64,000 nt of DNA from SIG455 sp045646385 (GTDB lineage Bacteria > Bacillota > Clostridia > UMGS1810): contig JAZRKQ010000025.1 of assembly GCA_045646385.1 (NCBI GenBank), forward strand, positions 8,293-72,292. Reading direction: 5' to 3'. The notes beneath the pieces are model-generated. The model was given only the letters and a program-made list of their open reading frames with translations. It ran no database searches and was not told the origin of the DNA. The stretch's first letter is position 1, and every line of letters starts with the position of its first letter. This document shows, in pieces, positions 61,421 through 64,000 of the stretch. Position numbers and translations under genes: made by a program.

Positions 61421-61693
61421 ATGGAGCAAAACGAAATCTATTCAGAAGTCCAAAAAATAAAGCAAGAGCTTAAAGCTGAAAGGGAAAATATTCCATTTTT
61501 TGAATTTCTAAAACTGTCCAGGTTAAAAAAAGCATATACCCAAAAAGAAATAGCTTTTAAACTAGGCATAACTTATCAAACCTATCAAAAATACGAATAC
61601 GGTTTCTATCGGCCAAAGCCTTCCCGGCTGAAAATTCTTAGTAAGCTTCTAGACTTTTCTGCAGACTTTGTATTCCAAAAATATTATCTATAA
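61421..61693 (+). CDS. HTH protein, XRE-like
   Basis: This 90-residue protein has a helical N terminus followed by a Cro/CI-type helix-turn-helix (YTQKEIAFKLGITYQTYQKYEYG, about 39-61). It is divergent from the integrase, sharing an 80-bp intergenic region, so it could control int or act as a directionality factor. AGAG weakly marks the ribosome site. The 100 bp between it and the right repeat are AT-rich with repeated short C-runs (ATCCC, AGCCC), possible integrase arm sites. Confidence 0.8.
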   Translation: MEQNEIYSEVQKIKQELKAERENIPFFEFLKLSRLKKAYTQKEIAFKLGITYQTYQKYEYGFYRPKPSRLKILSKLLDFSADFVFQKYYL

Positions 61694-61793
61694 GTTGCGT
61701 AGTGCAAATAAGCCTTTTAAAATCCCTTCAAAATAGCCCTCAAACCGCTTAAATCCTTAAAATGTGGATAACTTGTTAATAACTTAAGGGCAA

Positions 61794-61852
61794 CTAGACT
61801 TAGGATCTAGTGTCAACGACGTGGGGGTTCAAGTCCCTTCAGCCGCACCACC
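61794..61852 (+). repeat. Attachment-site direct repeat, distal copy
   Basis: This is a perfect 59-bp copy of the tRNA-Leu 3' half, without any 5' half upstream. It is the displaced original end of the target tRNA gene. Confidence 0.93.
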
Positions 61853-61853
61853 C

Positions 61854-61890
61854 AAAACACTTATAGGATTTCCCTATAAGTGTTTTGTTG
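61854..61890 (+). terminator. Former tRNA-Leu terminator
   Basis: A 14-bp stem (AAAACACTTATAGG / CCTATAAGTGTTTT) starts 1 bp after the distal repeat. Its location fits the original terminator of the tRNA gene before the element entered. Confidence 0.88.
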
Positions 61891-61922
61891 TTTTAGGTGT
61901 TTATGTATCGCTATGCGAACAA

Positions 61923-62033
61923 TTATTTTTTGTTCGCTTTTTTGCTCGGCTTGATTTTTCTGCTAATATCTTCTCGATACAGCTTGTCTGCCATCTCAAT
62001 AATTATTGATTTCATATCATTTTTTCTTGTCAT
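61923..62033 (-). CDS. Small basic protein downstream of the serine recombinase
   Basis: This predicted 36-residue protein (starting MTRKNDMKSIIIEMADK, ending in a lysine-rich tail) has a strong AGGAAGGAG ribosome site that overlaps the end of the recombinase gene; its ATG lies 4 bp beyond the recombinase stop. The spacing suggests translational coupling. I do not recognise a family. It could help the recombinase or be a fortuitous frame. Confidence 0.5.
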   Translation of the reverse strand: MTRKNDMKSIIIEMADKLYREDISRKIKPSKKANKK

Positions 62034-62037
62034 ATTC

Positions 62038-63660
62038 TCACGCTCCTTCCTGTAAAACTTGGTTATCTACTATCATATATTTCTTGAGTAAAGACTCCTT
62101 TGCTTTGCTGATGAACGGGGATTTTAATCTTAGGTCAAGATTTAATCCTTCGTCCGTTTCTTCTATGATGATTTTGTCAAACATCAGGTGCAGATTTGCA
62201 TTACTGATGTTGTTCTCAGCTATGATGTCATCGAGTAGTTCTATGGAATGTTTAAGAGTAGATTTCCGTTCCTTGACTGTTTTATCAAGGTTTTCTATCT
62301 CATAAACTTCCTTTTTGAAGTTCTCAATGTCATTTCGCCTTGCCTCAATCATTTTATCGTACATATCAGCATTTTGCTTATCCTCAATCCTTTCCATAAG
62401 GATTTTCTGGATCTCAAGCTCTGTCTCAGAAATTCTTTCTTTCAGATTTTCGAGCCTTTTCTCTGTTGTAGATTTTCCTGTTGCCCATTTTTTAACATCA
62501 GCTTCTACATTCTCCCATAGGTCATCGAATACCAATCGTATTCCTGCAAGCTCGGCTTGTACTATCTGGTCAAGCATTTCCTCTCGAATTCTATGTGATG
62601 TACAGTTGACTTCACTATATCGATGGTAACCGTTGCACACATACTCAACTCTGTCAGGATTGCCTTTTGTTTTCCTGACCTTTGCCACGAATGAGCATCC
62701 GCAGTCGGAGCATTGTAGCAACCCTGAATACTTATGGCAAGGTTTGTTCTCGCTTGCACGAACATTCTTATTTACTTTGGCATTTAGGAATTCCTGAACC
62801 CGTTCCCACATTTCACGGGGAATGATTGCCGGAACCATATCCTCGTGCCTGAACTGTTCTTCTATCGGAACTGCAACCTGTCGCTTTGTAATTCTGCTAC
62901 GCTCATTTTGATGATTCACGACGGTTCCGCAGTAGAATTCGTTCTTTAAAGTCCGCTTAACTGATGAATAATCCCATAAGAATCTACTTGTGATTTTAGG
63001 TTTGTTATGTCCTTGCTTTTTGCCTATCAGCTTTAACTGGTAGTATGCAGGGGATTTCATGCCTTTCTCGTTCAGTATTCTTGCTATTGCCTTTAAGCCA
63101 TAGCCCTCAAGGTAGAGCTTGAATATCGTCCGAACAATTTCGGCAGGCTCTTCGACAATTACAACCTCGTTGGTATTCTTATCCTTGAAATATCCCATTG
63201 GCGGAATCATCACAAGACCTTTTTGTTGTTTTTGTCTGAATCCGTATATAACCTTTCTCTGTATATCCTTAGAATAGCTATCATTGATAAGTCCTTTGAA
63301 GCCTATGATTAAGTCATCTGCTTCGTTGAAGCTATCAATATTTTCTGTTATAGATATAACCCTGACTCCGAGAAGCCTGAGTTTATCGATACATTCCAAA
63401 GTTAAAGTTCGGTGTCTGCCGAGTCTTGACAGGTCTTTTACGAATACTGCATCAATCTCACCATTTCTTGCAAGCTCAAACATTCGCTTGATTCCCGGTC
63501 TGTCAAAATTCATTCCGGTATAGTTATCATCCATTTCTATTTCGACAACTATATGATTGTATTTCTTCATAAACCCGACAACCATATCTTCCTGATTCTT
63601 TAGGGATTCTTGTTCACTGTCCACGTCTCTTGATAGACGACCGTATGCAAATCCTCTCAC
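62038..63660 (-). CDS. Large serine recombinase
   Basis: This 540-residue protein has an N-terminal resolvase catalytic domain (AYGRLSRD with the nucleophile Ser near residue 10; VKDLSRLGRHR near 76), a recombinase domain (about 160-270), a zinc ribbon (CSDCGCSF near 313, then CNGYHR and C), and a C-terminal coiled coil (about 385-465). It resembles the TnpX/TndX group of clostridial integrative elements. It represents a second mobile element next to the tRNA-inserted one; its ends cannot be located in this window. Confidence 0.95.
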   Translation of the reverse strand: MRGFAYGRLSRDVDSEQESLKNQEDMVVGFMKKYNHIVVEIEMDDNYTGMNFDRPGIKRMFELARNGEIDAVFVKDLSRLGRHRTLTLECIDKLRLLGVRVISITENIDSFNEADDLIIGFKGLINDSYSKDIQRKVIYGFRQKQQKGLVMIPPMGYFKDKNTNEVVIVEEPAEIVRTIFKLYLEGYGLKAIARILNEKGMKSPAYYQLKLIGKKQGHNKPKITSRFLWDYSSVKRTLKNEFYCGTVVNHQNERSRITKRQVAVPIEEQFRHEDMVPAIIPREMWERVQEFLNAKVNKNVRASENKPCHKYSGLLQCSDCGCSFVAKVRKTKGNPDRVEYVCNGYHRYSEVNCTSHRIREEMLDQIVQAELAGIRLVFDDLWENVEADVKKWATGKSTTEKRLENLKERISETELEIQKILMERIEDKQNADMYDKMIEARRNDIENFKKEVYEIENLDKTVKERKSTLKHSIELLDDIIAENNISNANLHLMFDKIIIEETDEGLNLDLRLKSPFISKAKESLLKKYMIVDNQVLQEGA

Positions 63661-63741
63661 TTAATATCACCTCCAGATTTTTTCTGAAGACAACATTACC
63701 ACAAATGTTTTGATATATCCAGCCGCAATACCCAACCAAAG

Positions 63742-63900
63742 TTATGCACTTGCTTTGTGCATTTCATCCTCTGTGTCAGGATAGTTTGCTGTTAAATACT
63801 CAAAGGTAATTGCCTTCAAAAATTTAATCAAATCTTCTTCAGTTCCCACAAATTGATAAGATATATTGTTTATGGGCAACTCCCTTTCTGTTCTTGCCAT
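63742..63900 (-). CDS. Small hypothetical protein upstream of the serine recombinase
   Basis: This predicted 52-residue protein begins MARTERELPINNISYQFVG. The ATG at 63898-63900 has AAGGAG upstream; a longer in-frame start is less likely. It precedes the serine recombinase by 81 bp on the same strand and probably belongs to the same element. No family is recognised. The last 100 bp of the window hold no other gene that I can see. Confidence 0.6.
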   Translation of the reverse strand: MARTERELPINNISYQFVGTEEDLIKFLKAITFEYLTANYPDTEDEMHKASA

Positions 63901-64000
63901 CTTGCTGCTCCTTTCTCTAATATTTGGCTTTTGATATATCAATTCTGTAAATACTCCTACTGATGATTTCTATATGATGGTTCGAAAGTTAACTATTTAA

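Larger units (their letters stand above)
59057..61852. mobile_element. Minimal integrative element in tRNA-Leu(UAG)
   Basis: The element of about 2.7 kb is bounded by the perfect 59-bp repeats. It contains a tyrosine integrase, two small HTH proteins, a structured ORF-poor region (59116-59524) and a GC-rich block (59884-60349). It has no relaxase, replication, capsid or cargo gene that I can recognise. The tRNA stays intact on the left, and the tRNA's native-looking terminator (61854-61890) is displaced to the right end, as expected for integration into a tRNA 3' half. Confidence 0.88.

Noticed and set aside
1..64000. CRISPR arrays, rRNA operons, or toxin-antitoxin and restriction systems
   Set aside because: No regularly spaced repeats, rRNA segments or recognisable defence genes were found on either strand.

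Overview
The window is chromosomal DNA of a low-GC, strictly anaerobic, endospore-forming member of the Clostridia. The evidence is the AT-rich sequence with strong AGGAGG ribosome binding sites, the sporulation pair spoIIGA-sigE, the CIRCE/HrcA heat-shock operon, energy-coupling-factor transport genes, [FeFe] hydrogenases and a cytosolic Hdr/Flx electron-transfer complex. I cannot name a genus from sequence alone.

Region 1 (1-14.9 kb, all minus strand) is a contiguous redox locus. Reading downstream it encodes two small thioredoxin-like ferredoxins, a PAS-containing sensory [FeFe] hydrogenase, a SpoIIE-type phosphatase, a second [FeFe] hydrogenase, a malate/lactate-family dehydrogenase with the malate-type Arg, fumarase, HdrB-HdrC-HdrA, FlxD-FlxC-FlxB-FlxA, and the two soluble fumarate-reductase-like subunits (the flavoprotein runs off the left edge). 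It reads as an oxaloacetate-malate-fumarate-succinate branch whose last step is wired through a flavin-based electron-bifurcating/confurcating Hdr-Flx complex instead of membrane quinones, with a hydrogen-sensing module at its head. A Rex-like operator overlaps the likely promoter.

Region 2 (15-58.8 kb) is housekeeping: metA-cca, lepB, rplS, truA, the ECF module, a methyltransferase, dnaI-dnaD, a tRNA-Leu(CAA), a sugar-kinase/nucleotidyltransferase/pgi operon, HAD-DUF512-der-plsY-gpsA, pta-ackA-DUF177-rpmF (ackA carries an in-frame TAA), hrcA-grpE-dnaK-dnaJ, lepA-hemW, yitT, eamA, rpmH-rnpA-yidD-yidC-khpB, spoIIGA-sigE, ylxM-ffh-rpsP-khpA-rimM-trmD, a YhaN-like ATPase, Asp23, FakA and a CopZ-like protein. 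From 1 to 44.6 kb everything is on the minus strand. yitT (44.8-45.6 kb) is plus, eamA and the rpmH operon (45.7-49 kb) are minus, and 49.3-58.8 kb is plus.

Region 3 (58.8-64 kb) is accessory. A tRNA-Leu(UAG) is followed by a 2.7-kb element bounded by perfect 59-bp direct repeats (59057-59115 and 61794-61852) that copy the anticodon-to-3'-end half of the tRNA. The element carries only a tyrosine integrase, two small HTH regulators, an ORF-poor structured region behind a divergent operator/promoter, and a strikingly GC-rich, strand-asymmetric block. A truncated tRNA-Leu 5' half lies just upstream. To the right is part of a second mobile element with a large serine recombinase. These ORF-poor stretches inside a minimal tRNA-integrated element, and the Flx-Hdr-fumarate reductase locus, are the two most interesting parts of the window.
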